A stretch of 64,000 nt of DNA from Planctomycetota bacterium (GTDB lineage Bacteria; Planctomycetota; UBA1135; GCA-002686595), in the NCBI GenBank assembly GCA_027083445.1, contig JALWOP010000180.1, positions 1 to 64,000 on the forward strand. The letters are read 5' to 3'. A model generated the notes under the pieces. It was not told where the DNA came from and ran no database searches. It worked only from the letters and a program-made list of their open reading frames with translations. The position numbers and the translations under genes were made by a program. Of this stretch, positions 25,307-34,909 are shown one piece after another (within the stretch, counting starts at the first letter, position 1; each line of letters opens with the position of its first letter).

Positions 25307-26205
25307 CGAATCGCCTCGGATGGGATCGGCGTGGCGCGACGGATGCGGTCGGCCAGCACGATCGCGGGCCGGGCATCCTCCAACCCGTAGCCCGCCCCAG
25401 CCAAGACCTGTTCGTAGAGCTGTGTGTGTAAACCCACTGTTCCCCGTCCGCGGGCTAGATCGTAGTCCTGTCCATCCACGCGAAGCAAACGATGGCTGGG
25501 ATTCGTCCCCCCGCGCAGGGAGGACGGGATATCGGCCGGATCGATCGAGAGGCGCCAGCGCACGCGGGCCCGCTCCAGGGCGAGTTCCCCACGGACCCCC
25601 AGGGCGTCCCGGCGATGGACGACGACCTCTTCCGCCGCGCCGAAGAGCGCCAGCAAGAGATCGAGGAAGTGGATCCCGATCTCGAAGATCAGCCCACCCG
25701 AGCGCTCCTCCCGGCCGTGCCAGGACTCCAGGAAGTCGGCCCCGCGAGCCAGGACATAGTCGAGCTCGATCCGGTGGGGTGCCTCTCCGGTCGCCTCCAC
25801 CGCCATGCGCCGGATCTCCGGGTGCAGGCGGAGCTGCAGCACCGCGTGGACAGTCCCCTGCGCCTCGCGTTCGAGAGCGAGGAGTCGATCGACCCCCTCC
25901 GAAGAGAGCGCGACCGGCTTCTCGCAGATCACATGCGCGCCAAGCTCCAACCCCTGGGCCACGTGCGCCTCGTGCAGGTCATTGGGGGTACAGACGACCG
26001 CGTAGTCGATCTCTCCCCGACAGGCATCGACGAGCGCTTCGACCGAATCGAAGCAACGGGCGGCGGGAAAGTGCTCGTCGATGGTGGCGGACGATCCCCT
26101 GGGATCGGCGCAGGCGACGAGTTCGCCACCGTGTTGCGCGATGGCGCGGACGTGGCGATCGGCAACCGCCGCGGCCGCGCCGAAGAGGGCGAAGCGGGGG
26201 GACAT
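25303..26205 (-). CDS. Gfo/Idh/MocA oxidoreductase, WlbA/WbpB-like
   Basis: A 300-residue NAD-dependent sugar oxidoreductase. It has ALFGAAAAVADRHVRAI in place of the usual GAAGYIAPRH nucleotide loop, then VCTPNDLHEAHV, the EKP motif in HVICEKPVAL, and GIHFLDLLLALFG. RARVRWRLSIDPADIP and LAGAGYGLEDARP closely recall WlbA (UDP-GlcNAcA 3-dehydrogenase). The start at 26205 (MSPRFALFG) puts the Rossmann strand at the N-terminus. Coupled by a four-base overlap to the aminotransferase, it likely supplies the 3-keto intermediate. The substrate would need a UDP-GlcNAc 6-dehydrogenase; the dehydrogenase at 58941 is not proven to do that. Confidence 0.82.
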   Translation of the reverse strand: MSPRFALFGAAAAVADRHVRAIAQHGGELVACADPRGSSATIDEHFPAARCFDSVEALVDACRGEIDYAVVCTPNDLHEAHVAQGLELGAHVICEKPVALSSEGVDRLLALEREAQGTVHAVLQLRLHPEIRRMAVEATGEAPHRIELDYVLARGADFLESWHGREERSGGLIFEIGIHFLDLLLALFGAAEEVVVHRRDALGVRGELALERARVRWRLSIDPADIPSSLRGGTNPSHRLLRVDGQDYDLARGRGTVGLHTQLYEQVLAGAGYGLEDARPAIVLADRIRRATPIPSEAIR

Positions 26206-26272
26206 CCCAAGAGAATGCCTCAAGGCCACCGCCCTGTCCCCCCGGGTGGGCGAGATCCTGGAGTTCGCGGGG

Positions 26273-27541
26273 CTAGAGGGTCCTCCTGGGAGGAAGGAGC
26301 GCTCCCGCCAAGAGGAGCCCCCCCGCCAGGGCCACCGCCGAGATCGCCATGCGGAAGATCGTCTCCGTGCCCGCCAGGGCGTTCCGTCCCAGGAAGAGAT
26401 CCAGGGCCCGGTAACCCACCGACCCGGGGACCAGCATCAGGATGCCGGGGGTGAGCAGTACCAGCGCCGGGCGGTCGGCCAGGCGCGCGTAGAGGTTCGC
26501 GGCCAGGCCGACCGCGAGGGCCCCGAGAAAGGGCCCCGCCTCGGGGGAAAAGCGCCCGCAGTAGGCCGCAACCCCATAGCCGCAGACGCTCGTCAGCCAG
26601 ACCCAGGGCAGCTCCCTGCCCCGCACCTGGAAGAGGACGGCGAAGGCCACCGGCGAGAGGCCGACGGCGAGGGCGGAGGCCCCCACCGGCGGCGTGGATG
26701 GGAGTGCTTCCGCCACGGGAGGCAACAGGGAGCCGCCCAGGGCCCGGCCGAGGGCCAGCCCCAGGGTGATCGAGAGGAAGGTGGTCATCGCACCCGCCAT
26801 GCGGGCGGTGCCCGAGACGAGATGGCGGGTGGTGAGTTCAATCGTCGCCTGGGTCAGGGTCAGGCCCGGGACGAGCACGATCAGGGCTGCCAGGGTGACG
26901 ATCGGCACCGAGGCTCCACTACCCAAGCCCGCCCCGGCCATCGCGGCCAGAGCGACGAGAAAGGCCGCCAGGGGCTCGAAGACCTGTGCACCCTCCTCGC
27001 GGCGGGCAAGGGCAGGGGCGAGCCAGGCCAGGGGCGCCGCGAGGATGAAGGCCCAGGCCGCCTCGGCCCCTCCGCCCGAGAAGAGCACCGCCGCTCCTGC
27101 GGAAGCTCCACCGAAGGCGAGCGCCGAAGCCAGGGGGCCGTAACGGGCGGGTGCCGCTCGCAGCGCCTCCAGCCGGCGGCGCGTCTCCCCCATCTCGGTG
27201 CGGCCCGCCTCGAGGTCTTCGAGCAGCAGGTCGAGTTCCACCAGCTTGCCGAGATCCGTCTCTCCCGGTTCCACCCGCAGGAGATAGGTCTCCTGCGCCG
27301 CGGCCGGTCCGAAGGCGGCCAGGAAGCTGGTCGGTGTCGAGAGGAACTGGGCTTCGACCCCCAAGGAAGCGGCCAAGCGAGCGAGTAGGCGCTCCAGGCG
27401 GTGAGCCGGGGTCCCGTGGCGGTGCAGGAGCTCCGCCACCTGGACGAGGAGTGCCTCGGGACGCTCCCCATGCACTCGAGGGGAGGGAGCCTGGAGGACT
27501 GCGGATGAGGTCAAGCCCGCGGAAGTCGAATACTGTAGCAT
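26273..27541 (-). CDS. Threonine/serine exporter family protein (ThrE-type)
   Basis: A 422-residue membrane protein. The soluble N-terminal ~110 residues have the ThrE pattern (LLHRHGTPAHRLERLL, FLSTPTSFLAAF), followed by about ten hydrophobic segments covering both ThrE halves in one chain. Such proteins export small amino acids such as threonine and serine. ATG 27541 is used; an in-frame GTG at 27553 is possible. It is divergent from an Lrp/AsnC-type regulator with 64 bases between them, the usual arrangement for an amino-acid-sensing regulator and its exporter. Confidence 0.85.
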   Translation of the reverse strand: MLQYSTSAGLTSSAVLQAPSPRVHGERPEALLVQVAELLHRHGTPAHRLERLLARLAASLGVEAQFLSTPTSFLAAFGPAAAQETYLLRVEPGETDLGKLVELDLLLEDLEAGRTEMGETRRRLEALRAAPARYGPLASALAFGGASAGAAVLFSGGGAEAAWAFILAAPLAWLAPALARREEGAQVFEPLAAFLVALAAMAGAGLGSGASVPIVTLAALIVLVPGLTLTQATIELTTRHLVSGTARMAGAMTTFLSITLGLALGRALGGSLLPPVAEALPSTPPVGASALAVGLSPVAFAVLFQVRGRELPWVWLTSVCGYGVAAYCGRFSPEAGPFLGALAVGLAANLYARLADRPALVLLTPGILMLVPGSVGYRALDLFLGRNALAGTETIFRMAISAVALAGGLLLAGALLPPRRTL

Positions 27542-27605
27542 GTGATAGCCCACGCGCAGTATACCCTGCGTACTATCCGCATCTATTCCGAATATTCTTC
27601 GCTAC
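27542..27605. promoter_or_regulatory. Divergent ThrE/Lrp control region
   Basis: This short region is clearly more AT-rich than its surroundings. It contains CGCAG-TATACC-CTGCG (27555-27570), the wider pair AGTA...TACT (27559-27574) and the palindrome GAATATTC (27590-27597). These are reasonable binding sites for the adjacent Lrp-type regulator and must overlap both promoters. Confidence 0.5.
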
Positions 27606-28100
27606 ATGCCCTCCAAAGCCCCCCTCGATCGAATCGACAACGAGATCCTGGCCCACTTGCAGAAGGATGCTCGCATCACCAACAAGGACCTGGCCGCGCA
27701 GGTGGGGATCGCGCCCTCGACCTGTCTCGGTCGTGTGCAGCGACTGGTCGAGCAGGGGGTGCTGCGCGGCTTCCACGCCTCGGTCGACCCGCGTGCCCTG
27801 GGCCTCGATCTCCAGGCGGTGGTCTTCGTGCAGCTCGAGCACCACGGTGGTGCCGCGACGCAGCGTTTCGAGGCGGAGCTACTCGAGCTCGACGAGGTGG
27901 TGCATCTCTACCACGTCGGCGGCGCCCAGGATCTGCTCGTGCACGTGGCGGTGCAGGACACCGAGCACCTGCGAGCCGTCGTCATGGACCACATCGCCGC
28001 CGGTACCCACGTGCGACACGTCGAGACGAACGTGGTGTTCGAACACCACGCTCGTCCCTATCCCCTCGCTGGAGAGGCTGCTACTCGAAGAGCACACTGA
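27606..28100 (+). CDS. Lrp/AsnC-family transcriptional regulator
   Basis: A 164-residue regulator. Residues 8-60 form the winged helix-turn-helix (LDRIDNEILAHLQKDARITNKDLAAQVGIAPST), followed by the linker and the RAM/AsnC effector domain (VVFVQLEHH, DEVVHLYHVGGAQDLLVHVAV). The family senses amino acids through this domain as an octamer or dimer. Divergent placement next to a ThrE-type exporter suggests it controls that gene and itself. The 3' end overlaps the convergent propeller protein gene by 20 bases. Confidence 0.92.
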   Translation: MPSKAPLDRIDNEILAHLQKDARITNKDLAAQVGIAPSTCLGRVQRLVEQGVLRGFHASVDPRALGLDLQAVVFVQLEHHGGAATQRFEAELLELDEVVHLYHVGGAQDLLVHVAVQDTEHLRAVVMDHIAAGTHVRHVETNVVFEHHARPYPLAGEAATRRAH

Positions 28101-29964
28101 CCGCGTCGGTCAGGTTGCTCGTCCCGCCGGCCGTGTCCCGGAAGGCGAACTGGAAGTTCCAGGTCGTTCCGGGCAGGAGCAGGCCGCCGCCGACCGGCAG
28201 GTTGGTGTTGTCCACCGTGAGCACCGCGCGCCCCGCGGGTCCGATGTTCTGCACGGGGAAACGCGCCAGTTGACCGGTGACGCAGAGCAGCCCCGAGCCG
28301 TAGGGCAGATGCTGCTTCTGATCGCCGTAGAGGAAACGGCCGATGTTGCCCGGCGGCAGGTCGTAGGCCTGCAGGGTGAGGTCGTTGTCGACGACCCGCG
28401 AACTCCCCGTCGCGACCAGACGGCCGGCCAGACCGGTGGAGTTGGGGTAGGAGACGCAGTAGTTCTCGGCGCGCGAGAAGAGGTCGAAGAAACCGAGCCA
28501 GCCGTCGAAGGCCGCTGAAGTGCAACAGATCGCCCCGAAGACCGCCGCCACTTCGTCATTCACGGCGACACCGTCACACCACGGCACGATGCCTCCGCTG
28601 ACCGGGTCGTAGTCCAGGACGACCTTGTTGAGCCGCAGATCGATGACCATGCCCGCCGTCAAGCCGGTGACGACCGCCCGCTGCCCATTCGGCGTGATGG
28701 CCACGTCTGTCGCCGGCTCACCCATCTGGGTCCCGAAGACCTTGTCAAAGGTGTCGCTCGAGATGTCGTAGACGCGCACCTTGGACTTGTTGTCCTGCCG
28801 GCTGATCGCCAGCACCCGATCCTGGGTCACCGCCAGGCTGTCCAAGCCGGCATTCCAACTGGTCCAGTTACCGGTAAGGACCTCCTCATCCAGGGGCTGG
28901 ATGAGGGGGTTGCCGGCCAGATTGGAGACGTCGAAGAGGTAGAGGCGATTGTGGGTGCGGATGACCAAGCGGTTCCCGTCAGGGGTCAAGTCGAGGTCGT
29001 GGGGGTCACCGTCGAGTAGGTTCCAAAAGGAGTCGTTGTTCTGGATTCGCCAGGCATCGATCTGAGCACCCCAGTTGGAGCCGCTCTGACGGCGACTGAT
29101 CGTCGCCACCATCGTGTTCGTGGCGACGAGTGAATCCATCGCCGAACCACCGAAGGGAGTGCTCATCCCGTTGGCCATGCCGTGCAGCCAGACCTGATGG
29201 CTGCTCGTACCGCTGAGCGCGTAGAGGCCCACCTGCGTGTCGGACCGCACCGCGACGAAACGGCCGTCGGGAGTGGCGGCGATATCGTGGGGAACTCCGT
29301 TCTGATCGTCGGCAACGGTCGTCTCGAAAACCACCTGGGGCCCCCCGGCGGCATTCAGATCCACGATGGTGACCCGGGTGTTTCCCTGGGGGGTGTAGCT
29401 GGTGAAGACGGCGTGGCTGTCGGTCGCCACGACACTGTCCACCGAAAAGGCGGTCGGCATCCACGGGGGCGCCATTCCGGGCACCTTCAGGAGCTGGAGG
29501 CCGTTCGGCAGGTCGAAGACGAACATGTCGGACTCGCCCCGCACGGCGACATAGCGCCCATCGGGGGTCATGGCGAGGTCCCTTGCCGTCGGCCCGACGT
29601 CGTACTCGGCGTAGGGGGTACCAGTCAGGTTGTTCAGATCGAAGAACATGGCTGCCGTGCCGATGACGACCCCGTAGTCGTCATTCACCACCACCGCATC
29701 TTCACAGGGTCCACCAAAGACCGAACCCGCCTGGGACTGGTACCGCAGAAGCTCCGCCCCGGTCTTCCCGTCGTAGATCAGAGCACTCGTCTCCTGGGTG
29801 TTGTCACGCACGACCAGGAAGCGACCGTCAGGCGTGAACTCCGCGTCATCGACGCCGATCAGGGTGGGGTAGTTCGAGTATTCGGCCAGGACATACTGGG
29901 CCGCCGCCGGAACGGCGCCCGTCAGGGCGATCGTGAGAGCGAGGGAAGGGTGCGAGAACTTCAT
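28081..29964 (-). CDS. Exported beta-propeller protein with shared C-terminal domain
   Basis: A 627-residue secreted protein with signal peptide (ALTIALTGAVPAAAQ). Residues 30-490 hold repeated 'TPDGRFLVVR', 'TPDGRYVAVRG', 'TPDGNRLVIRT', 'TPNGQRAVVTG' units, typical of WD40-like/lactonase propeller blades. Residues from about 500 onward (ENYCVSYPNSTGLAG to FQFAFRD...DAVSVLFE) are the C-terminal domain shared with four other exported proteins here. No catalytic residues are recognised, so it is best called a secreted binding or structural protein. Confidence 0.8.
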   Translation of the reverse strand: MKFSHPSLALTIALTGAVPAAAQYVLAEYSNYPTLIGVDDAEFTPDGRFLVVRDNTQETSALIYDGKTGAELLRYQSQAGSVFGGPCEDAVVVNDDYGVVIGTAAMFFDLNNLTGTPYAEYDVGPTARDLAMTPDGRYVAVRGESDMFVFDLPNGLQLLKVPGMAPPWMPTAFSVDSVVATDSHAVFTSYTPQGNTRVTIVDLNAAGGPQVVFETTVADDQNGVPHDIAATPDGRFVAVRSDTQVGLYALSGTSSHQVWLHGMANGMSTPFGGSAMDSLVATNTMVATISRRQSGSNWGAQIDAWRIQNNDSFWNLLDGDPHDLDLTPDGNRLVIRTHNRLYLFDVSNLAGNPLIQPLDEEVLTGNWTSWNAGLDSLAVTQDRVLAISRQDNKSKVRVYDISSDTFDKVFGTQMGEPATDVAITPNGQRAVVTGLTAGMVIDLRLNKVVLDYDPVSGGIVPWCDGVAVNDEVAAVFGAICCTSAAFDGWLGFFDLFSRAENYCVSYPNSTGLAGRLVATGSSRVVDNDLTLQAYDLPPGNIGRFLYGDQKQHLPYGSGLLCVTGQLARFPVQNIGPAGRAVLTVDNTNLPVGGGLLLPGTTWNFQFAFRDTAGGTSNLTDAVSVLFE

Positions 29965-30151
29965 GATTCCTCCTGGGGGTCGGCTCCCCGTTTCGACTCG
30001 GGAAGGTGGGAAGGTGGTGAGCGGATCGCTCGGCCACGGTGCCTTCCTGCACCATGGGGAGTGCGATACCGGGGTTTACGAGGTGCACACCTAGCCGCTC
30101 CCCCGCCACCGGTCACAGGTCCAGGCCGACGGGGACTGCTACCCTGCCCCC

Positions 30152-31471
30152 ATGCTGATCCTCTCCAACATCTCCAAGCTCTACGACGGGACTAGCGCCG
30201 AGCGCTCCTCCCTGCACCAGGAGGTCGACCTCATCCTCGATGGAAGTCGCATTCACGCCCTCGAACCCCACGCACCCGATCGCCCGCTCGCCCCGGGGGA
30301 TTCGAAGGTCGACTGCAGCGGCCTGACGGTGACCCCCGGACTGATCGACTGCCACGGTCACATCACGGTCCTCGGCCTGGCGGACGAGCACATCGATCGC
30401 ATGAACAGCCAGGCGACGATCGTCTATGTCGAGCGCATCCTCTACACGAGCCTGGTGCACGGGGGGGTGACCACCATGCGCGACATCGGCGGAGCGACGG
30501 ACTGGATGAAACGACTCGTCGATGAAGGGATCGTCATCGGCCCGCGGCTCAAGATCGCCATCTGCATGCTTTCGACCACGGGTGGGCATGCGGACTTCCG
30601 AGGTCCGGATCGTTGCCACGGTGAGCTTTCGCGTCTGTGGCCCACGGCGCCGGGACGTCCGTCGAGCATCGTCGACGGCCCCTGGGCCTGCCGCCAGCGC
30701 GTACGGGAAGTCGCCGCCTGCGGAGCGGATCTGATCAAGGTCTGCGCCAGTCCGGGCGTCGCCTCCCCCAGCGACAAACTGGAGCACCGCGAGTTCACCC
30801 CCGAGGAGCTCACTTCGATCACCGACGAAGCCAAGGCCCGCGGCCTGCGCGTCGCGGCCCACGCCCACTCTTCCACCGGGATCGAGAGTGCCATCGAGAA
30901 CGGTGTCCACGACATCCAACACATCTCCTACATGGACGAGCGACTGGTGGAGCGGGCCGCAGCCAAGGGCTGCACGGTGACGCCGACGAGCTGGGTGATC
31001 TACGAACTCCTCGAAGCCGAAGGTCTCTCCCCCTTCGTCATGGAGAAGGTCAAGCAAGTGGCGGAGGTGCACGCCAAGGCTGTGCAGTTCGCCGCGAGCG
31101 GTGATCTGCCCATCCTGATGGGGACCGACCCAGTTCTACCCGGTATGCACGGCCGCAATTACATGGAGCTCTACTACCTGATGCGGGAGGGCCTGAGTTC
31201 CCTCTCGGCGTGGTACGGATCGACTGGACTCGCGGCCAAGGAGATCGGCGCGGACGACTGCGGCGCGATCGCGCCCGGCAAGCGTGCGGATCTGCTCGTC
31301 GCGCGGGGAGATGTCATCGAAGACCCTCGTCTCTTCGCCGAGGGCATGGTCGAGGTGATCCAGGACGGAGTCGGCTACCGCGCCGGGCTCGAGGGCGTCC
31401 CCCAGAGGGATTTCGCTGGAACCCTGGCAGCCACCCTGCCCCCGCCGCCTGTGGCCGGGCGCAAAGAATAG
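30152..31471 (+). CDS. Amidohydrolase-family metal-dependent hydrolase
   Basis: A 439-residue enzyme of the imidazolonepropionase/prolidase-like amidohydrolase group. The metal ligands are visible: HGH in LIDCHGHITV, the likely carboxylated Lys in LIKVCASPG, His in RVAAHAHSS, His in DIQHISYM and Asp in LMGTDPVLPG. The composite beta domain (LDGSRIHALEP at the N-terminus and GKRADLLVARGD at the C-terminus) is intact. No signal peptide is seen, so it is cytoplasmic. The substrate is unknown. Its stop is 71 bases before the first of the two large duplicated genes. Confidence 0.88.
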   Translation: MLILSNISKLYDGTSAERSSLHQEVDLILDGSRIHALEPHAPDRPLAPGDSKVDCSGLTVTPGLIDCHGHITVLGLADEHIDRMNSQATIVYVERILYTSLVHGGVTTMRDIGGATDWMKRLVDEGIVIGPRLKIAICMLSTTGGHADFRGPDRCHGELSRLWPTAPGRPSSIVDGPWACRQRVREVAACGADLIKVCASPGVASPSDKLEHREFTPEELTSITDEAKARGLRVAAHAHSSTGIESAIENGVHDIQHISYMDERLVERAAAKGCTVTPTSWVIYELLEAEGLSPFVMEKVKQVAEVHAKAVQFAASGDLPILMGTDPVLPGMHGRNYMELYYLMREGLSSLSAWYGSTGLAAKEIGADDCGAIAPGKRADLLVARGDVIEDPRLFAEGMVEVIQDGVGYRAGLEGVPQRDFAGTLAATLPPPPVAGRKE

Positions 31472-31542
31472 GCCCCCCGAAACTCAGAGACCGTGCAACA
31501 CTAGAGCTCTCGCCTTCCCTCCTGTTTTCAGCTCCTTTCGCC

Positions 31543-34542
31543 ATGCTCCAGCATCTCCTCGGCAGCGCCGTTCTCGGCAGCGTCGCTCTCACCGGTCTCG
31601 CTTTCTCATCCGATGCGCGCATCGATGTGCAAGCCAACACCTTCACGCGCAGTTCCCAGGAAGCCTCCGCCCTGGCGCAGTCCCCAAACGGCGGTTTGAC
31701 CCTGGTCTGGCAGAGCCGCCGACAGCAGGAGGGAACCTACGGGGTCTACGCCCGCCGCTTCGCGGCCGACGGGACGCCCCTGACCGGGGAGGTTCAGGTC
31801 AACGCGACCACACGCAGCCACCAGACCCAGCCGGCGGTGGCGGTCGACGACCAAGACTGTGTTTGGTTCGCGTGGCGCTCCTTCGGCCAGGACGGCTCCC
31901 TGGGCACGATCGTCGCCCGACGTTTCAGCGCCGACCTCTCGACCGCCACGGCGGAGGTGATCGTGAACGATCTCCCCGAGGGCAACCAACAGAGCCCGGT
32001 CATCGTCGCCCTTCCGGGGGGCCGAGCCCTGGTCGGCTGGCTCGATCCAGGCGACGGCGGCATCTGCAGCCTGCGTGGACGGTACTTGGATGCCGAGGGA
32101 AGGCTCGACGGCGATGCTTTCGACGTGGCCCCCTGTGAACACGGCGTGCGGACGCCGACGGCGGTTGCCTGGCCCGATGGCCGGGTGACCTTCGCTTACG
32201 CGCGTCTCGATGACCGGGCAGATGCGGAGGGGATCTACCTCTGCACCCTGTCGGGCACGGAGCTCTCTCCCGAGCGCCGCGTCAACGTCGCCGGAGGAGT
32301 GGAAGCGATCGAACCCGCCCTTGCAGCCGGGGGCGAAACCCTATTGGTCGGTTGGCTGGAAAGCGTCGAGGACGGATTCGCGCCTCGGGTGCGCGCCTAT
32401 CACGGAGACATCCCCGGCGCAGTGCGCGAACTTCCCACCGGGGAGGGCTGGTGCAATGGTCTGGCCCTGGCCCTGGAGGCTTCGGGGCAGGCGCTCGCCG
32501 TCTGGAACCAGCACGCCGACGGACCCAAGCACGAATCGGGGGTCTTCGGCCTCTACCTCGACCCGCGCACAGCCAAGCCGACCAGTGAACCCTTCCGCCT
32601 CACACGGGCCCGTGATGGGAAACAGGCGATCGCGGTCGCCACCGGGGGTGCCAAGTGCGCCCTGACGCCGGACGGCGGTGAGGCCGTCGCCTGGCAGGGG
32701 GATGGGGGCGGAGAGGACTCGAGCGCGGTCCATCTCAGTCTGCACCTCCCCGAGGGGGATGTTCTGGCCCAAGAGGAGCACCCTCCCGGGAAGGCGGCGG
32801 TCGCCCAGTACGCGGGCGCGACGATCCGTTTCGAAGATCCCGCGCAGGGTGTGGCCGAGCCGACCCACGAACCCCCGACCTTCGATCCGCGCGACATCGA
32901 GCGTGATCGCAGCGATGACCAGTCCCCCGCCGCCGGTGGTGTCTTCGACTTCCTGGGCTTCACCGATACGGGCTGGACTCCTCCCGACCCCGAGATGGGA
33001 GTTGGACCGAACCACATCGTCGTCATGGTCAACGGAGGCATCGCCTGGTTCACCAAGGATGGGACGATGCAGTTCTCCCAGGACATCAACGGGAGCAGTG
33101 GCTTCTGGGGATCGGTAGGAGCGAGCGGCTTTGTCTTCGACCCGGAGGTGGTCTACGACATCCACAGTCAACGCTTCTACTGCTTCGCCAGCGACGCCAA
33201 CAACGGATTCCTGCTCGCTGTCTCGGATGACAGCGATCCGAACGGCAATTGGAACAAGTACCTGATCCCCACGAACAGCATGTTTGGGACGAATTTCGTC
33301 GACTCGGGCAACCTTGCGGTGGATCAGGATTTCATCACGATCACCGGAGACATCTTCAGTCCCGATCGGTTGGTGATGCTTTTCATCGACAAGGCCTCGG
33401 CCATGAGCGGCGGCCCGCTGGTGACGACCAATACGGTCATCACGGGCTTCCAGTCGATGGGTACCTGCACCAACCAGGACAGCGGTTCTCACCCGCTCTT
33501 CCTGACTTGGGCGCAGGAGTTCACCACGGCCACCTCGATCCGCATCTACGCGGTTACCGACCGCGCCACGACGCCGAACGTGCAGTTCACGACCTTGACG
33601 GTCCCGCAGTACAGCCACCCGGCCGATCCCCCCCAGCAGGGGACCTCGGTGCGACCGGAGCTTTTCGAGGCCCGTTTCTGGAGTTCGATGGTCGTCGGCG
33701 GTCACATCTGGGCCGTACACCACGAGGGCAGCAGCCGTGCGCGGGTGCAGTGGTATGAGATCGACCTCGGCAACTGGCCCACCAGTGGTTCGCCGACCCT
33801 CGTGCAGTCGGGCGAAATCGATCTCGGTGCGGGGATCTACACCTTCTTCCCAAGCATCTGGGCGGATACGGCGGGCAACGCAGCGATCACCTTCAACCGC
33901 TCCTCCTCCAACGAGTTCATCTCGATCCAGATGGCCACCCGTTCGGCCGGCGATCCACTGGGAACGATGAGCGCACCGGTCGAGGTCCGCGCTGGAGCTT
34001 CCCCGGACGTCAGTGGTCGCTTCGGCGACTATTCAGCCACCAACTCGGACCCTGCCCAGCCGGGTTCCTTCTGGGGCCATCATGAGTATCGGGGCCAGGG
34101 GGCGTGGCGCACGCGCATCGGACGCATCGACCTCTGCGCGGGCAGCGTTACCAACTACTGCACCACCTCGGCCAACTCAGCCGGCGCGGGGGCGGTGATG
34201 TCGACCAGCGGTTCGACCTCCATCTCCGCCAACGACCTGGTGCTCCTCGCCACGGCGGCCCCACCGGGTCAGTTCGGCCTCTTCTTCTTCGGTGACGGCC
34301 AGCAGAGTGTCCCCCTGGGGGATGGAACCCTGTGTGTAGCGGGCACCCTCTACCGCCTGCCGGTGGTGACCGTGGACGGCGGTGGCACGGCGAGCTTCCC
34401 CCTCGATCTCACCAACCTCCCCGGGAGCCAAACCATCGCCCCGGGCGACAGCAAGAACTTCCAGTTCTGGTTCCGCGACCCCGGTTTCGGCAGCGCCGGT
34501 TACAACACCTCCGACGCCATCGCGGTCCAGTTCTGCAACTGA
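31543..34542 (+). CDS. Large exported beta-propeller protein, copy 1
   Basis: A 999-residue protein. The ATG at 31543 gives a signal peptide (LGSAVLGSVALTGLAFSS). Residues 25-440 contain repeated units such as SPNGGLTLVWQSRRQ, DDQDCVWFAWRSFG, PGGRALVGWLD and GGETLLVGWLES, predicted propeller blades. Residues ~480-860 form a second part with WTPPDPEMGVGPNHIV, FDPEVVYDIHSQRFYCF and VDQDFITITGD, again propeller-like. The last ~125 residues (TNYCTTSANSAGAG to FQFWFRD...AIAVQFCN) are the shared C-terminal domain. No catalytic motif is recognised. It is one half of a recent tandem duplication. Confidence 0.85.
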   Translation: MLQHLLGSAVLGSVALTGLAFSSDARIDVQANTFTRSSQEASALAQSPNGGLTLVWQSRRQQEGTYGVYARRFAADGTPLTGEVQVNATTRSHQTQPAVAVDDQDCVWFAWRSFGQDGSLGTIVARRFSADLSTATAEVIVNDLPEGNQQSPVIVALPGGRALVGWLDPGDGGICSLRGRYLDAEGRLDGDAFDVAPCEHGVRTPTAVAWPDGRVTFAYARLDDRADAEGIYLCTLSGTELSPERRVNVAGGVEAIEPALAAGGETLLVGWLESVEDGFAPRVRAYHGDIPGAVRELPTGEGWCNGLALALEASGQALAVWNQHADGPKHESGVFGLYLDPRTAKPTSEPFRLTRARDGKQAIAVATGGAKCALTPDGGEAVAWQGDGGGEDSSAVHLSLHLPEGDVLAQEEHPPGKAAVAQYAGATIRFEDPAQGVAEPTHEPPTFDPRDIERDRSDDQSPAAGGVFDFLGFTDTGWTPPDPEMGVGPNHIVVMVNGGIAWFTKDGTMQFSQDINGSSGFWGSVGASGFVFDPEVVYDIHSQRFYCFASDANNGFLLAVSDDSDPNGNWNKYLIPTNSMFGTNFVDSGNLAVDQDFITITGDIFSPDRLVMLFIDKASAMSGGPLVTTNTVITGFQSMGTCTNQDSGSHPLFLTWAQEFTTATSIRIYAVTDRATTPNVQFTTLTVPQYSHPADPPQQGTSVRPELFEARFWSSMVVGGHIWAVHHEGSSRARVQWYEIDLGNWPTSGSPTLVQSGEIDLGAGIYTFFPSIWADTAGNAAITFNRSSSNEFISIQMATRSAGDPLGTMSAPVEVRAGASPDVSGRFGDYSATNSDPAQPGSFWGHHEYRGQGAWRTRIGRIDLCAGSVTNYCTTSANSAGAGAVMSTSGSTSISANDLVLLATAAPPGQFGLFFFGDGQQSVPLGDGTLCVAGTLYRLPVVTVDGGGTASFPLDLTNLPGSQTIAPGDSKNFQFWFRDPGFGSAGYNTSDAIAVQFCN

Positions 34543-34623
34543 CCGCCCAAGAATCCTTTCGCCGGACCCGCGGCTCTCCTGCACTCCACGTGGGTGAGGG
34601 GGGCCGCGCGCCACTCGGTGGGC

Positions 34624-34776
34624 TCAGGCCACGCGGGTGACTTGGGCGCTGAGCATGGCCAGGAGTTCGCCGTAGCAAGCCAGGGCCGCTTCACGCAGGG
34701 GGGGGGCTCGACCCGATCGAGATCGATGACGCTGATCGGAATGCCGCCCGCCAAGGAGATCGCATTGGCGACATCC
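34624..34776 (-). pseudogene. Decayed B3/4-domain gene remnant
   Basis: This is a broken copy of the gene at 37970-38602. It retains the last codons (YGELLA ... AQVTRVA and stop at 34624) and the SLAGGIPISVIDLDRVEPP segment. Compared with the intact copy it lost everything upstream of 34776 and an internal 198 bases (equivalent to 38039-38236). The G tract at the deletion edge has nine G where the intact gene has seven, which breaks the frame. Confidence 0.85.
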
Positions 34777-34801
34777 TCGGGTCATGCCGCCAACCACACC
34801 A

Positions 34802-34826
34802 GGTACAGGAGATGGGGTACAGGAGA
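34802..34826 (+). repeat. Direct repeat at the duplication junction
   Basis: GGTACAGGAGA occurs at 34802-34812 and 34816-34826, a 14-base period, directly between the decayed B3/4 remnant and the leader of the second large gene. It may be a trace of the duplication or of a later deletion. Confidence 0.6.
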
Positions 34827-34909
34827 GCCCAAAATGGGCCCCCCTAGAACTCATCTTCCATGCGACACTAGGCCTTTCTCGCTCGCTCCTATTCCCAACC
34901 TCTACTGCC

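Noticed and set aside
24206-25390. Plus-strand open frame opposite the aminotransferase
   Set aside because: Antisense to a gene with intact PLP-enzyme motifs; no domain in the translation.
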